Source: Hyalella azteca (taxonomy: Eukaryota > Arthropoda > Malacostraca > Amphipoda > Hyalellidae). Taken from it: DNA of 64,000 nucleotides. The stretch lies in NCBI RefSeq assembly GCF_000764305.2, contig NW_025940754.1, positions 124,001 to 188,000 on the forward strand, read 5' to 3'. Below the pieces are notes generated by a model, which was not told the origin of the DNA, made no database searches, and was given only the letters and a program-made list of their open reading frames with translations. Shown one piece after another: positions 49,601 to 60,172 of this stretch. The position numbers were made by a program, and so were the translations under genes. The first letter of the stretch is position 1. The number at the start of each line of letters is the position of its first letter.

Positions 49601-52600
49601 GGCATCACAAAAAAATATAACTCAGTACTCACTGCAGTGAGTGACAGAGAGCGCATTTTCTCATCGATGAAAACGTGAAGTCACGGACGGGCAGACAGAC
49701 AGACGGACGGACAGACATGGCGAGCGCAATAGCGCATTATTTTCCATAAATGAGAAAATGCGCTAAAAATAGTATTCATAAACCATTTATTTATGTAAAA
49801 TCATTGCAAATTGATTTATCGCTTTCATTTAAGTATGTTAATACTTGAACAACCAATTAAGTTTCCACTATACCCACTCTGAGGCTAGCTGGTATTCAGC
49901 ATACCACTCGGGGCGTCCAGTATAATATGGTTAGGATGTACAGTACACGTTCCTCAGAACCCTGACACACCGACAACCTTGGGCCGATGTTCACCCGAAA
50001 TGCCTAACGACATTCCGCTGTACGGCTTGGGCTAGCCTTGCTGCTACATCTGACATGGGTAACTTAACTGGTTTTGGTTCAATTATTGTTTGGTTCATAT
50101 TTATTTTTGTTCATTTTTTTGCGTAATAGGTAAGGTGATTCGTAGTAAATTACAAACTTCACAGTAAATTAAAAATTTATTATAATCTTAGAAATTCGCG
50201 TGGATTGAACCTATACGTTTCATTTCTAGTCCTTTAAATAATTCTCGAGAAACCCGCAAATTCTATCGGATGGCATTTTTCAGAATAATATGCGTCTATT
50301 ATACAATAAAAACATTCATAAAAGTATCATTGAACGACAACGAATTATTATTCCGGTGAAGATAGCCTTGGGTTACGGGTTGCAAATGCCAGGCAGCCGT
50401 AATTTTGAAAAAGGTATAAAATGCCCCGGGACTATCACAACCTCACTAAATTATTCTGAAGCAATAGCAGAGACAGAATTTCCAAATATATAAAATTGAT
50501 TTCAGTTCAAGCTTAAAGAACCATTATAAAAAGAAGAAAAGAAAAGCGGGTTTGTTCGAAGGCTTGTTCAATAGTGAATTTCTTAAATAAATTTACTAAT
50601 GAACAAGCGTTGAAATTTCAGCAATAAAAAGTTAGAAAAAATACTACTGTCCAAAAGTAATATGACTTCAGAATAATTTCAGCAATTGCTTTCAAAATAA
50701 ATGTGAACTTATCTAATTCTTTATACCATTGTGGTATTATAAATTTTCGGTATCATAAATGCACTGCAGAATATAAAAAATCAATATGCTATCAACCATT
50801 AGTGTTTCTTACGTTAGAAACAGAGATCTGAAATAAGATCACTGTAAGAACTTGCACAATATTATGATATATTACAATTGAGTGCGTGTTTAATTCTCGA
50901 ATCTCGGACTATCTCTGACAATAACATACAACGACTACAAAATTAAAGCCGATTTCAAAGTTTAATGATGTGCCTCAATTACCTTTTTGGAGGATTGTGA
51001 TGGTCTTTTCTCGAAAGTTTTCGCAATAGGCAAAGTTTTGGTAAATTTATCTAGATTAAATGATCACTTTTCACTTTACAGGCTAGATGATTCTGACGGT
51101 TGTTTCTAATGTTATGAATTTAGACGCGTTAATGATTATTTCTTTTGGAAAAACTTGTATTAATTTGATCCTTATTAGGTATAATAATAAATTTCATTAC
51201 CTTGTTTCTGATTTTTTCAGCCACCTCACCTTAATAACCCACTACATTGAATATAATATTAATTCAATGTATAGCAGAAATTTCTAGTATATTGGCAGAG
51301 TCTTTGAGATTCTCTTTGTTTTATTCCTTTTTATCGTATCATCAAGAGGAAGCTGCTGATCATGAAGATATCCGGAGGCTAAGCGAAGACTGGAGCCTCC
51401 AGAAAGTTCAGAAAAGATTCAACTCTTTGCGTTAAACATAGAAACTATGAGATGGAGTTCTTCGCATGTCTTTTGTGTCGACAATGCAATAGTGGAAGAT
51501 TTTGAAGTGATTCTTATATATGTATATGCCATGTGTAAGGTTTATTGATTGAAGGAAGTAATTTTGTCATCATGTATTCATTCCTTCTGTCTTCTTGTCA
51601 TCATGTATTCATTCATTCATGTACTCATTCTGCATAGGTAAGAATTTATTTTGTGTTTGAAGCCAGGGGCTATAAAAGATTGGTATATTCCATGGCGTAT
51701 CCACAATATCTACCGCGTTTGAATAATATCTGGATCTGATGTTTGGATTTTAGTTGCAAACTTGCGAGATATTGAAAAATTGTTAAATGAGATTAAAAAA
51801 ATTGAAACTTTATTCAAAATTTAGGAATGAAAATTTTCTCAGATACAAAATCAAGTTCTATTTAATAGTTTTTGTGATTGGAATTCATCAGGTGGCTAAG
51901 AGTTGGGCGATTTCACCGAAAACTATTGAACAAATGATGTTGTTATTTAAAATTGGTTTCAATCAATCAAATAGGGTTTCAAAATCAAATAAAGAAGATG
52001 AATGTCTCCAGTTGATTCATATTCCTGTTTCTGGAATTACTGTTTTTAGGATAGATCTTACACAGCATCAAACTTTTATGGATACTGAACACCCAACGCT
52101 GGGGAAAATGCTGATAAGAAGAATATAAATTGCGTTAATTATTTGCCTGTCTTCTTGAGTATATACAGTAATATCCGGCAATATTTCTTTCTTAAAACGT
52201 AGAACCGTCAACACAGAGCTCCTTACTTCTGACTTATTTCTGCTCAAGAGTACTCAGAAAGAATACTTCAAGATGTGGTAGACCCTTTAGATAATGAGAT
52301 GTCTCAAGATCCCGCAGAATTTTTACTCAGCGCTAAATATAACTCTCTTAATTGCCTTGAAATATACTCAAGAAGATGATCCGCGATTATATACCTGTCT
52401 CAGAAACGAACAACTTTTACGGTTAGCAACACATAACATTCTAACAAAAATGGCTCGAATCCATATACGTTGAGGAAATATAATTAAAATAACGACATGA
52501 TAATTGTATCGATGTGTGAATGAGATTGCGTATTTATTTGTTTTGCTAATTTCATTTCATTTGTTGAGCGAACACCAATCCAAGGTAATTAAATCTTGAG

Positions 52601-55600
52601 TGTCAAGACCGTAGATTTTCATTTTGATTTTGATTTCATCACAGTTTTGAATGGAATTAAAACTGGAGCAGTATCTTGAAGTAACATTAGAAAAAGTATA
52701 ATTTATGCAGTTTTTACCAAGCATATATTTGGGTTTTTCTGCATTTATACCGTCATAATTATTACTAGCAATATTACTAACTGTAAAATTACCAACTTGA
52801 TGATAATTAGTATTCCATTGTAAAAAATAAATTGCTATGCAGCTTTGCTCTTTCTTCTCGTTTCAATGGCAAAAACTTCCAATTTGACTGTTAATTTGAA
52901 TCATTTTGGCTTAGTTTCACTCGTTAAAGCCGAGGGAAAACTTATTATAGATTGTAGAAAGGTTTATCATCAAAATCATACTGAATTAATGACTGAGGAG
53001 TAGTCATTATTGTAAGTTAATTACATGAGATTTTCTAAATTCCGCTTTATTTCAGGCCTTTAGACTTCAAACAAGAGAGATCGTCAGCAATGCAAATATT
53101 TCAGGGGGCAAATTAGTGAGATTTAATCAAGCAAATTCAGTTTTAAACGCAGCCTGCATCGCGATGCTAGGCAGCGAGGCCATTCATTTCCCTGTCATGG
53201 CTGGCCATTTCTTGGGAATAATAAAAAGTGAGATATGAAAGCTATTTATATGAAATCATGTTGAAATGATTGAAATAATAATTAAATGATGCTGTTGCAC
53301 AAAGTTCGAGTGTCACATATAAGTGATAGAATACATGAATAAATAATCTTATGATCAAAACTGTATTACTAAAAAACAAAAATCTAAAAAATAGCGGTAT
53401 CATAACATGGTTTATCATGTCTTTGTTGAGACTTCAAAGGTAAAATTTAAATCGAAGAAATAAAGTCGCTTGAATTTTACTTTAATGTCTTGCCCAAAAG
53501 TTTGTGTTACCGGTTCTGAACAATCTTGAGACAAAACAGCTGAGAAGATTTTTCCGATGTTCAGTAACTAATGTTTCATTTTACATATGAAATGTATTTG
53601 CTTATATAAATCTTTCTTAATGAGTGGAAATTCACCTCAATTCGTAGTTTAGAATAAACGTCCTTATCCTCGGTATGAATCGAAATCTTTCTTTAAATAC
53701 TTGAATCGTAAAGTTTTAAAGCATTTCTTGAATATGTTGGTAATTTTCGCTAAGAACTTGATTATGTTTCACAGATATCTTGGCCATGAAGACATGCCTC
53801 GACCTATGAAATATTTTCATTATTATGATTTCACGATGTTAGCTGACTGGCCAATATTCCCACAGATTTTAAGCCAATATTCAAAACCGGAAGGTAGAAG
53901 ACACTTTTCTAATATTCATGAATCCGTTTCAAGTCAACCTATAAATCGACCACCTAAATTTGCAACATTATTCCATCAAATTCACTATATGGCTTGAAAT
54001 AATTTATTTATCTATTGCAATGTCGCTAAATCTAATTGCCATTTCCATACTTATATTCTGTGAAAAGAGACGTTTTTCTGATTTTTGTATCAGCCTATTT
54101 AGTCTTCAGCTTCTTACACTTTGCTTCAAGTTCAATGAGAATAACTTACCAATGCACCGCGATGTTCGAATTTACTTTGCTTTCCAAACTAAGTATTTTC
54201 AAACTTAATTTGTTGAATTCAGGAGCAATTGCTTCTTTTTAAATGTGTTCCCGTCACACCTGATTTTTTTTGCATAAATTATGAAATTAATATCTAAACA
54301 ATACAATGAAACTATACCCGAGAACGATAATAAAAATTCGTTGATTTATTGTTCTCTACCATGTTATGACCTACATCTGATACTGCGTGCAAAGAATGGA
54401 TTTTTTGTTCATACATACATGTATTATACCGTCCGAAACTTCCTGTTTTGTTTGAGTATAATTGTAATTTTTAGTTATTATATAGATATTCTCTCTGTAG
54501 ATAAGCAATAGTCTCACGTTTTTAAAGCATTTGGAAGGAATTTGCCTGCATGCGTCTGTATGTTGTCTTGCAACTGCAATAATGGAATGATGGAGCTTAT
54601 AGAGGAGATCTATGGAACCGGAAATTCAATTACAAACGCTTCTTCTTCATTCGGCTGTACGCGCTCGTCTATAGCAGTGTAACGTCCCTGTATCTGATAA
54701 CAACTTTGAAATATTATCTTTCACTTACAATGTTCCTCATTTTCGAATTTTATTGTCATTGTACATTTATAAACACAAGCCTACTTTGAATGTCGCTTAT
54801 AATTCTCACCAACTTGAAATTGTGGATACATCATTTGTCTGATCATTAAGATATCCTATTGTCATGTCTTTTATTCGCCGTCTTATTTTTTGATATCTTC
54901 TGTGAATTTTTATTATGGTAGTTTATTTTTTTGAACAGACGATTGTTTCTTTTTGACAATTTTTAGCAGACGATGGACCTGGACTGCCTAACTTTTTTTA
55001 TACAAGAATTTAAATTTTTTGTGCAATTTTCCTTGTTGTCAAGTTCTATGTAGCATTAAAGTTTACCATAAACAAAAATAAAGATAATACCCAAAAGAAT
55101 TCATCGAGTGTTTGCTACAGCATAAAGCAATTCTTTCAAGTAGCTGGCGAAAAGTTCTTGTCAATTATAGTGACTTGGAAATTATATTCACTGTCAATAA
55201 TAGTAAAGCCAAGATAGAAATTGTCTCTGATTTTATCCGTTGCCTCTTGACGGCACAAGTAAGCTTCTCTTCACCTCAGTTCTCTATCATAATAACTGCG
55301 AAGTTGTATGGAGAGCGCACAATAATTATTTTCTGCGGTTCCACTAACTCATGCAACAAATTTCTCCCATAAACGTAGCGCAAATACCGCTACTAAAAGC
55401 GCACTACGGACCAAACACAAGTCGTAAAATCTACCGCCATATGGGAGACTGGATATATGACTGGGTCGCTCGGCCACTTCAGGCAGGTTTTGAGGAAGCT
55501 TTGGTCGTATGTTGGGTGGTCTTGCTAAACGCGTTATTTACAAAGAAAACTTTGACAACCGGGCTGAGTAGACCTAGAAAACAATATATTAGTTGCGGCA

Positions 55601-58600
55601 AAAAGTGAAAGTCTCATGTTGCTCTCAGCCGCACTTTCTATGTCGTCAGAGATGCCTAACGCAAGACAAATACCCAGTTTTATTATATGTGGAACCCTTA
55701 ACCATAATAGTTGGCAAGTATTACTTGCAGGACAAGGGCCATACTTTCAAAAAAGTTAAGAGATCGTAAATTCATTAGCCAATCATTGACGTCCTTTCAA
55801 GCAAAATCCACCAATCATAGACAAGATAATAGAGCGTAAGTACTTACGTTCACTTAGCGAATTTTGAGAGTATGGCCCCAGATTCATAGTGAGGCTGAAT
55901 TAAAAATTGATAATATTAAATACTTGAATATTCCTATTGAAAAAGTTCATTTATTTAAGCGAGATTTTCAAACGAGCTATATAATTAGGAAAATCTTACC
56001 AACTCTCGTCTTGGGAAAAATATTTTAATTATCAAAACAGAAGCGCGAATAAAAGAGAATTTGGACGCGACAAAAAATTCTTAGAAGAGATATTCTTTTT
56101 GTAATTTGCAATATAACGCTTTTAATATATTATTTTTAATATTTCGGCATTAAATGATGTTCTTCTATGATGTTGCCGCGGCGTATAATACCTGCTGTAC
56201 TTTGCAATAGATGAAAGTTTGTCAGCTGATGGCGGCGAGAAACAGAGACGCAAGTGCAGTATTTTGTCCGGCAAAAAGACAGACTCGACGTCAGTAAAGT
56301 TGCCTCATTAATTCACAACTTCCCGGGAAGACTTCGTTCATCGTCACTTTTTGTGCCCGTCTTTGTGCAGCAAACTTGTCTTATCTTTCTCCGCATCAAG
56401 CGCTTCTTGTTGACAGTTTATGGAATAATTCTGTATAGTCACATAATTATTATTAAAGTGCAGTATGCATAAAGAGAAAGTCGAGAAAAATTTTATAAAT
56501 CGAGAAATAAATTAAATAAATTATAATTTTTATTTAATCTGACCAAACTTCTTATTTAATAATTTTATTTAAGCTGACTGATATTTCTTATAATCCAGCG
56601 ATATTATTTGGTTGAAGGTAATCCTTAAAACTGAATTTTTAATGCTTGAAAAGACAGGAAATTTTGTTTCCTGACACCTGTTGAAATTCGAATTCGAAGT
56701 ATGACAAGAAAAAAATTAAGGCATATTAAGTTTGTTCGTTAGATGTTGGTATGTTAATTTTTTTTCAATTGTACCAAAAAAAATTATCACACCTAATTTT
56801 GTTTTGACTTATTTACAAATCACGAAGAAATTGAAAATAATTGAAAATGTGCAGTTTGCGATGAATGAATCCTCATAATTACCTGCATTATTTCTTTAAA
56901 TCAGAGGTCCTTCGGGAGGCAACATCCTTGACAACGCGTTTAATAGTACGACAGCGAGCAGTATACTAGTACACTTGAAAACTTGGGATATGTTGTACGT
57001 ATCTCGTGGCACGATATAATGATACGAGGCATGATACGACATAAGGATACGCTGCATGATACGACATAAGGATACGATGCTGCACGGTATGACAAACGGA
57101 TACGATGCTGCATGATGCGACATATGGATACGATACTACATGGCACGTCATAAGGATATGATACTGCATGATACGACATAAGGATACGATGCTGCATCAT
57201 ACGATAAGAATCCATCACAAGGCTCTCTACTTCTCCCCACTGAAGTCTATTCTAACACGTTCGCTATGTAATTGAAGGCTTTTAATCTAGATTAATCAAA
57301 TGCTCCCCTTAAATCAAACACGACTACATTCTAAAAAAATTGTATACAATTATTAATAACTACTACAATATTAATCCAAAACCTGGACTGCTCATTTTGA
57401 ACAAAGTTACCCGGTAGCCAAAATATTAGATTATTTCCCATTTACAAGATAAATCGAGCGCCTGAGTACAGTTATACGTTGACTGAGTCCTGCACCGTTT
57501 TTAAAATAAAAATTTAACTTGCTATCACCGTAACTTACCAGTAAATAATTTAATCTATATTTTGCAAGGCATGAATAGATGTCATTTCTATTTTATTTAA
57601 ACACATATTAATTAAGCAACGGTTTCACAAGTATTGGAAAAATTCAAATGAAATCATTCTCAACTCTCGCCGAGAATTTTTGATGCGATCGCCCCAGATA
57701 TAAATGAATCTTGAATTAAAATGAGCCTAATTGCATATCAAATGTTTTAATTTTAGTTTCCCAATAACAAAACTCATTCAATTTCTACATTCTTTTGGAT
57801 ATGTCTGCATAATCTCATTAATTAGAATCCCTGGGAAGCGTGTAAATACGTGTACATTTAAAAAAAAGTAATACACGTATTAAAGTAAGTTAATACGTGT
57901 ATCGAATAAATAATAATTCTGAATTTAGAATAAGACATGCACAGTTGCGTTTTTGCACTCATAATAATTAGCTTTCCCTAATAATCATTAGTTAGGCAGC
58001 ACTGAAATAAAGTTTTCAGGGTAATTCTATAACTAATTCTCCCCTAATTAACAAATAATATCGATTCGTCTCCAAACATTGGAATCATGGTAATGATTTT
58101 TCTTACCTAATCGCACCAGTATTGAAATTTATCACTGCAGTTAAAAGTTCGAACCAATCATCATCTTCTGACGAATCAGGACATAATTAAATATAAGATA
58201 AATTAAAAAAATAAAGATTTATCCCTACCAAGAACGCTATGCCGGCCATGTTTAGGGAGAATAACAGAGCATCGCTAATTTGAACAAATAGAAATTATTA
58301 GATATAATTTATTTTTTTAAGTGAAATTTTAATTAGTTCTATTTATTATACATTCATTTTCCGGGAAATTTTCGGTTTTGATGCTCAGGATATGGAATCC
58401 ATGTGAATCGGCTTTCCAGCCATTGAGGTTATTCTGTATTTTCTGTTATTCTGTATTCTGCATTATGTATATCATTGATATTCTGTATTCTGTATATTCA
58501 ATATATTGTAATTGAATACAGTATATTCTATACTGTATTCAATTGAGATAAAGAGCGATCAGCTCATTCAAACCTCTGCCGAACAAAATATTTCCATTTA

Positions 58601-59157
58601 ACCGACCATATTAAAATTCGAAAATTTTTGTTACCATAATTCTAAATGAAATTGATTTTACACCAGAAAATCGAATTACAAATTAATTTTTCAATCCAAT
58701 CCACTTTTTTATGCCTTATATACCGATATATATATTTATATAAATAGATAAAATTTCAGAGCCAGGTAATGTGCCGGCACGAAATACATCTTGAAAAGGA
58801 GCTTTAATATCCCTTTTCTTTTGCAGTGGTTGGCTCCATAAAAACACCCACACCTTCTGGGAAACCCGTTTAATTATTTGAACTTTATCCTTTTCCTCGC
58901 AACAAATTCGGTCGATGCAAATCACGAAACGAATATAAGTAAACAAAGCTCAGATAAAAGAAACCCGAGATATCTTTTGGAATCAGAAAGTATCTTTAGG
59001 GATGAGTGAGAAGATGAAAAGCACTGACCTGGGAATGACGGGCGCCCTGGTAATGAGAATGCCGGGAATGCGACACAAAGAAGCGAGGGTCGTTGCTGTA
59101 CATGCTTTCTCCTACAGCCAGCAGCTCCAGGTCCCGACGTCTGATCCACGACACGCG
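34146..59157 (-). CDS. dpr: dpr-like two-Ig cell-surface protein gene (3' five exons)
   Basis: Five exons join in phase through GT-AG introns of 14604, 6247, 1168 and 2012 bp to give 326 codons and a stop. Known dpr proteins are neuronal surface molecules with two Ig domains whose first domain pairs with DIP-family partners to specify synaptic connections. Visible signatures are RVSWIRRRDLELLAVG and YECQIS in Ig1, PPSFVFWYQGRRMVNYD and GNYTCEPSNASP in Ig2, then a Ser/Gly linker and one hydrophobic segment at residues 231-250 for membrane or GPI attachment. Ig1's first cysteine and the signal peptide are missing and should lie in exons beyond 64000. The paralogue number cannot be told from the sequence. 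The Ig1 loop SHSRHSHYQGARHSQ is unlike the usual dpr loop as I remember it. Confidence 0.92.
36485..36525 (-). repeat. Penelope-like 3'-end relic in an intron
   Basis: Compared by hand without gaps to copy 1 (minus-strand features read on the same strand, about 20364-20402), 33 of 39 bases match, including the 12-base core AAAGAAAACGCC. It is in the last intron of the dpr-like gene. Similarity weakens beyond these limits. Confidence 0.55.
36502..36519 (-). other. Candidate 18-bp cassette microexon in the last intron
   Basis: AAACAAAGAAAACGCCAG is bounded by AATTTAG on the acceptor side and by a full-consensus donor CAG|GTAAGT. Inserted between the flanking exons it keeps the phase (1 to 1), giving VVE-ETKKTP-DTETAS. 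The pyrimidine tract before the acceptor is weak. The surrounding segment resembles the Penelope-like 3' end at 20358-20400, so if spliced it would be a transposon-derived exon. It rests only on signals and phase; no transcript evidence can be seen here. Confidence 0.3.
36616..36716 (-). CDS. dpr: dpr-like gene, exon for second half of Ig2
   Basis: The acceptor TTTGGCGTGCAG precedes the exon and the donor is GAAG|GTTACT, a weaker match than the other donors. The 101 bp enters at phase 2 and leaves at phase 1. It encodes SVLTVSSVTDDHGGNYTC and then EPSNASPSSVHVHVVE, the F and G strands of Ig2. The Cys at residue 158 of the partial protein should bond with Cys103 in the previous exon, and the D-x-G-x-Y-x-C pattern is intact. 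Confidence 0.93.
37885..38068 (-). CDS. dpr: dpr-like gene, exon for first part of Ig2
   Basis: The acceptor TTCATTTCCAG and donor TACAG|GTAATT bound 184 bp. The first two bases complete a Glu codon, 60 codons follow, and two bases carry over. It encodes EPFSEILGPPERVVASGSSL, LRLVCSM with the first Ig2 cysteine (residue 103), and PPSFVFWYQGRRMVNYD with the core Trp at 117. The last motif is close to the PPSFVFWY..RMINYD signature of dpr proteins and is the strongest family evidence. Short intron 36717-37884 follows. Confidence 0.95.
38069..40085. other. Intron 2 of the dpr-like gene, left part
   Basis: No exon or mobile element supported. A GC-richer patch at 38930-39060 was checked and has no recognised content. 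Words such as GATTCAAC become frequent from about 39700 towards the next array. Confidence 0.4.
40086..40440. repeat. Degenerate minisatellite, unit about 27 bp (GATTCAACACTATAACGCG)
   Basis: A dozen or so diverged copies of ACGATTCAACACTATAACGC then GCGTATA, inside intron 2. More scattered GATTCAAC and GTTCAAC words to its left (39720-40085) suggest an older, longer array. Confidence 0.85.
40441..43812. other. Intron 2 of the dpr-like gene, right part
   Basis: No supported exon. Several overlapping frames at 40832-41153 and 41855-42550 occur on both strands, where stop density is low and GC slightly raised, but none has a recognisable domain. Confidence 0.4.
43813..44046. repeat. 30-bp minisatellite, about 8 copies
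   Basis: Eight near-identical copies of GATGATGCACCATCTCAGTA plus CAGCTAGTAT. Only four or five positions vary, so it is young. It lies in intron 2, less than 300 bp from the next exon. Frames of about 120-138 codons on both strands arise because 30 is divisible by three. Confidence 0.97.
44316..44424 (-). CDS. dpr: dpr-like gene, exon for end of Ig1
   Basis: The acceptor TTTCGTCCTCAG and donor GCCG|GTGAGT bound 109 bp (36 codons and one carried base). It encodes VWFLNVLNVTHSDEGEYEC and then QISTYPHTSTLVHLTVA, with the second Ig1 cysteine at residue 62. The D-x-G-x-Y-x-C-Q-I-S pattern is characteristic of dpr Ig1, where this F-G region helps form the DIP-binding face. Confidence 0.95.
44425..45179. 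other. Intron 1 of the dpr-like gene, left end
   Basis: AT-rich intronic sequence with no supported feature up to the 44-bp array. Confidence 0.45.
45180..45608. repeat. 44-bp minisatellite, about 9-10 copies
   Basis: The landmark TGTTGGAGGCGAG recurs every 44 bp (45251, 45295 and on). The unit contains GACATCGTCGTCTGTACAGA and CTAGGGATGTTGGAGGCGAG. It is a GC-richer, highly homogeneous array within intron 1. Since 44 is not divisible by three, no long frame is maintained. Confidence 0.97.
45609..46122. other. Intron 1 sequence with no feature seen
   Basis: AT-rich intronic sequence between two repeats. The 62-codon frame at 45784-45972 is unrecognised. Confidence 0.4.
46123..46632 (+). repeat. 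Composite repeat, copy C
   Basis: It has the same parts in the same order as copies A and B at 18551-19480: the AAAAATTACTTTTTAAAGAC start, two monomers with AAGTGTGCAAAATT, then CAGACAGACAAACAT and AAGTTAAAGAGAAGTGTTGT. It lies in intron 1 outside any TTAA-bounded element, which shows that the composite unit moves or spreads on its own. Confidence 0.75.
46920..47176. repeat. Perfect 116-bp inverted repeat with 25-bp spacer
   Basis: The arms 46920-47035 and 47061-47176 are exact reverse complements over 116 bp by hand comparison. Each arm, read outward from the centre, encodes a piece with SLPIKSLIRRIEKNNKKIVN and LVFNETCIK. The right arm continues in frame as EQLLPNYNKAF. This F-x-x-x-C-x-x-x-x-L-x-P pattern resembles the N-terminal part of Penelope-like proteins, but that identification is tentative. 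Outside the arms the flanks are unrelated. Perfect identity implies a recent fold-back event. Confidence 0.93.
47177..49612. other. Intron 1 sequence with no feature seen
   Basis: The first 100 bp continues the possible retroelement frame (to 47272). After that, only short unrecognised frames occur. Confidence 0.4.
49613..49771 (-). repeat. Dispersed hairpin repeat, copy 2 (reverse)
   Basis: Read on the minus strand it has TTTTTAGCGCATTTTCTCAT, a GTCTGTCCGTCC core, GATGAGAAAATGCGCT and CTCTGTCACTCACTGCAGTG, then AGTACTGAGTTATATTTTT. The arms AGCGCATTTTCTC and GAGAAAATGCGCT are perfectly complementary here. It lies in intron 1. Confidence 0.85.
49772..55735. other. Intron 1 sequence with unrecognised plus-strand frames
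   Basis: Contains a GC-richer patch at 49870-50060 and several plus-strand frames following plausible acceptors (51255-51435, 51893-52128, 53772-53997). The frame at 53701-53997 contains HRYLGHEDMPRPMKYFHYYD. No domain is recognised, and exon joins cannot be built convincingly. A 29-bp direct duplication containing TCTTGTCATCATGTATTCAT is at about 51567-51625. Confidence 0.35.
55736..55879. mobile_element. MITE-like element, 144 bp
   Basis: The left end GGGCCATACTTTCAAAA and the right end, read inward, GGGGCCATACTCTCAAAA are inverted repeats. The internal motif CGTAAGTACTTACG is itself palindromic and echoed by CGTAAATTC on the left. There is no coding capacity. Flanking target duplication is not evident, so the superfamily is open. 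Confidence 0.7.
55880..56989. other. Intron 1 sequence with no feature seen
   Basis: AT-rich sequence; no exon, RNA gene or element end recognised. Confidence 0.45.
56990..57208. repeat. Minisatellite around GATACGACATAAGGATACGA
   Basis: About six to seven imperfect copies of a unit of 27-36 bp with GATACGACATAAGGATACGA and TGCTGCAT. Minus-strand frames across it (56896-57218) are repeat translations rich in Ser, Tyr and His. Confidence 0.85.
57209..59028. other. Intron 1 of the dpr-like gene, right end
   Basis: AT-rich intron sequence up to the donor of the first seen exon. It contains the hairpin at 58510-58544, adjacent TTCTGTATTCTG repeats (58433-58500), and a small inverted word pair AATACGTGTA/TACACGTATT near 57845-57900. 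Confidence 0.45.
58510..58544. repeat. Perfect hairpin, 16-bp arms and 3-base loop
   Basis: AATTGAATACAGTATA (58510-58525) and TATACTGTATTCAATT (58529-58544) are exact reverse complements. It adjoins a short TTCTGTATTCTG repeat and probably arose by an inverted slippage of that repeat. Confidence 0.9.
59029..59157 (-). CDS. dpr: dpr-like gene, exon for middle of Ig1
   Basis: The acceptor TTGTATTACAG and donor CCCAG|GTCAGT bound exactly 43 codons in phase 0. It encodes RVSWIRRRDLELLAVG, the signature around the Ig1 core Trp of dpr proteins (VSWIR.RDLH.LTVG in relatives), then MYSNDPRFFVSHSRHSHYQG. The usual dpr loop here carries a Trp-Thr-Leu strand. In this gene the equivalent is a His/Ser/Arg-rich loop ending before VWFL of the next exon, so the DIP-facing surface may differ. 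Since the phase-0 start needs a preceding exon with the first Ig1 cysteine, the gene continues upstream. Confidence 0.94.
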
Positions 59158-60003
59158 CTGTAATACAAGCAAAAATATGAGCCTGCCTTCTTATTATCCT
59201 TATTTTCCTTCTGATCTAATTTTTGCTTGTGTTGGCATTAAGAAAGTTTGTGAATAAATGGTGCATGACTGGTAATGTTGGGTTAATTTTATAAATAAGA
59301 AAAAAAGCTCTTAGTGACCCTGGACATTTAACCAATAACAATTGAATCAGTAGATTAACCAATAAAATAAATTCGTGAATATAAAATATAGCCCTTTGTC
59401 TTCCTAGCTTTTGTCTATTAAGCCGTGAACAAGTCTCAGGATCGGATTCAAAATTCGGAGCCATTCTGAAAAACTGCATGTAAGAACAAATTACAAACAT
59501 GTATTAATCTAACTAACAGGATAGTACGCAAAGCATATAGCAAATAAATTATGCATCAATATAAGTAATATTTAAAATCGCTTAACAAAACCACCATTGA
59601 ATCGACATATAATTTTCACAAAATTATCAGACCAAATACTAGCACAAGGTCACTGTAGAGGGGACTTAAAACACTAAATGAGATATTACAGTGATCCATA
59701 CTTTAACTAAACGTATTTATATTTGCACAGGTATACATTCTATAATAATACCCAATTATTGCATCACGATCCCTAAGACGATTTGATATGAAGTTAAATA
59801 TGTAAACTAGAATGAAGTGTGCAGAATATAGGATATTAATTAATCTGTACTGTTTCATCTGCCCTAACAATAATAGCAGTCCTATTAATGCGAATTTATA
59901 TGGTAATGATTAGAGATTAGGTGCTAGTATGATATGAGCAAATGTAAATCTTAAGACGAAGAATGTAGGGACTCCAAATTCACGATGAATACTCTTAATT
60001 ATA
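59158..60003. other. Probable 5' intron of the dpr-like gene
   Basis: No upstream Ig1 exon (a Cys-Arg-Val type motif ending in phase 0) was found on the minus strand. AT-rich sequence without other features. Confidence 0.45.
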
Positions 60004-60172
60004 GGTATTTTTAGCACATTTCCTCATATATGGAAAAAAGGCGCCATTGTGTTCGTCATGTCCGATTGTCTGTCCGCATGTCTGTCCGTCTGTTCATGAC
60101 TACACGTTTTCGTCGACGAGAAAAAATGCGCTCTCTGTCACTCACTCTAGTGAGTACTGAGTTATATTTTTT
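60004..60172 (+). repeat. Dispersed hairpin repeat, copy 3
   Basis: It begins ATTTTTAGCACATTTCCTCA, has the GTCTGTCCGCATGTCTGTCC core and GACGAGAAAAAATGCGCTCT, then CTGTCACTCACTCTAGTGAG and ACTGAGTTATATTTT, matching copy 2 to its end. The 96-codon frame at 60030-60320 starts inside it and is not a gene. Confidence 0.82.

Noticed and set aside
50195..50225. GGATTGAACC, resembling a tRNA B-box on the minus strand
   Set aside because: The flanking bases cannot form a T-stem or acceptor stem. No tRNA elsewhere was found by eye.
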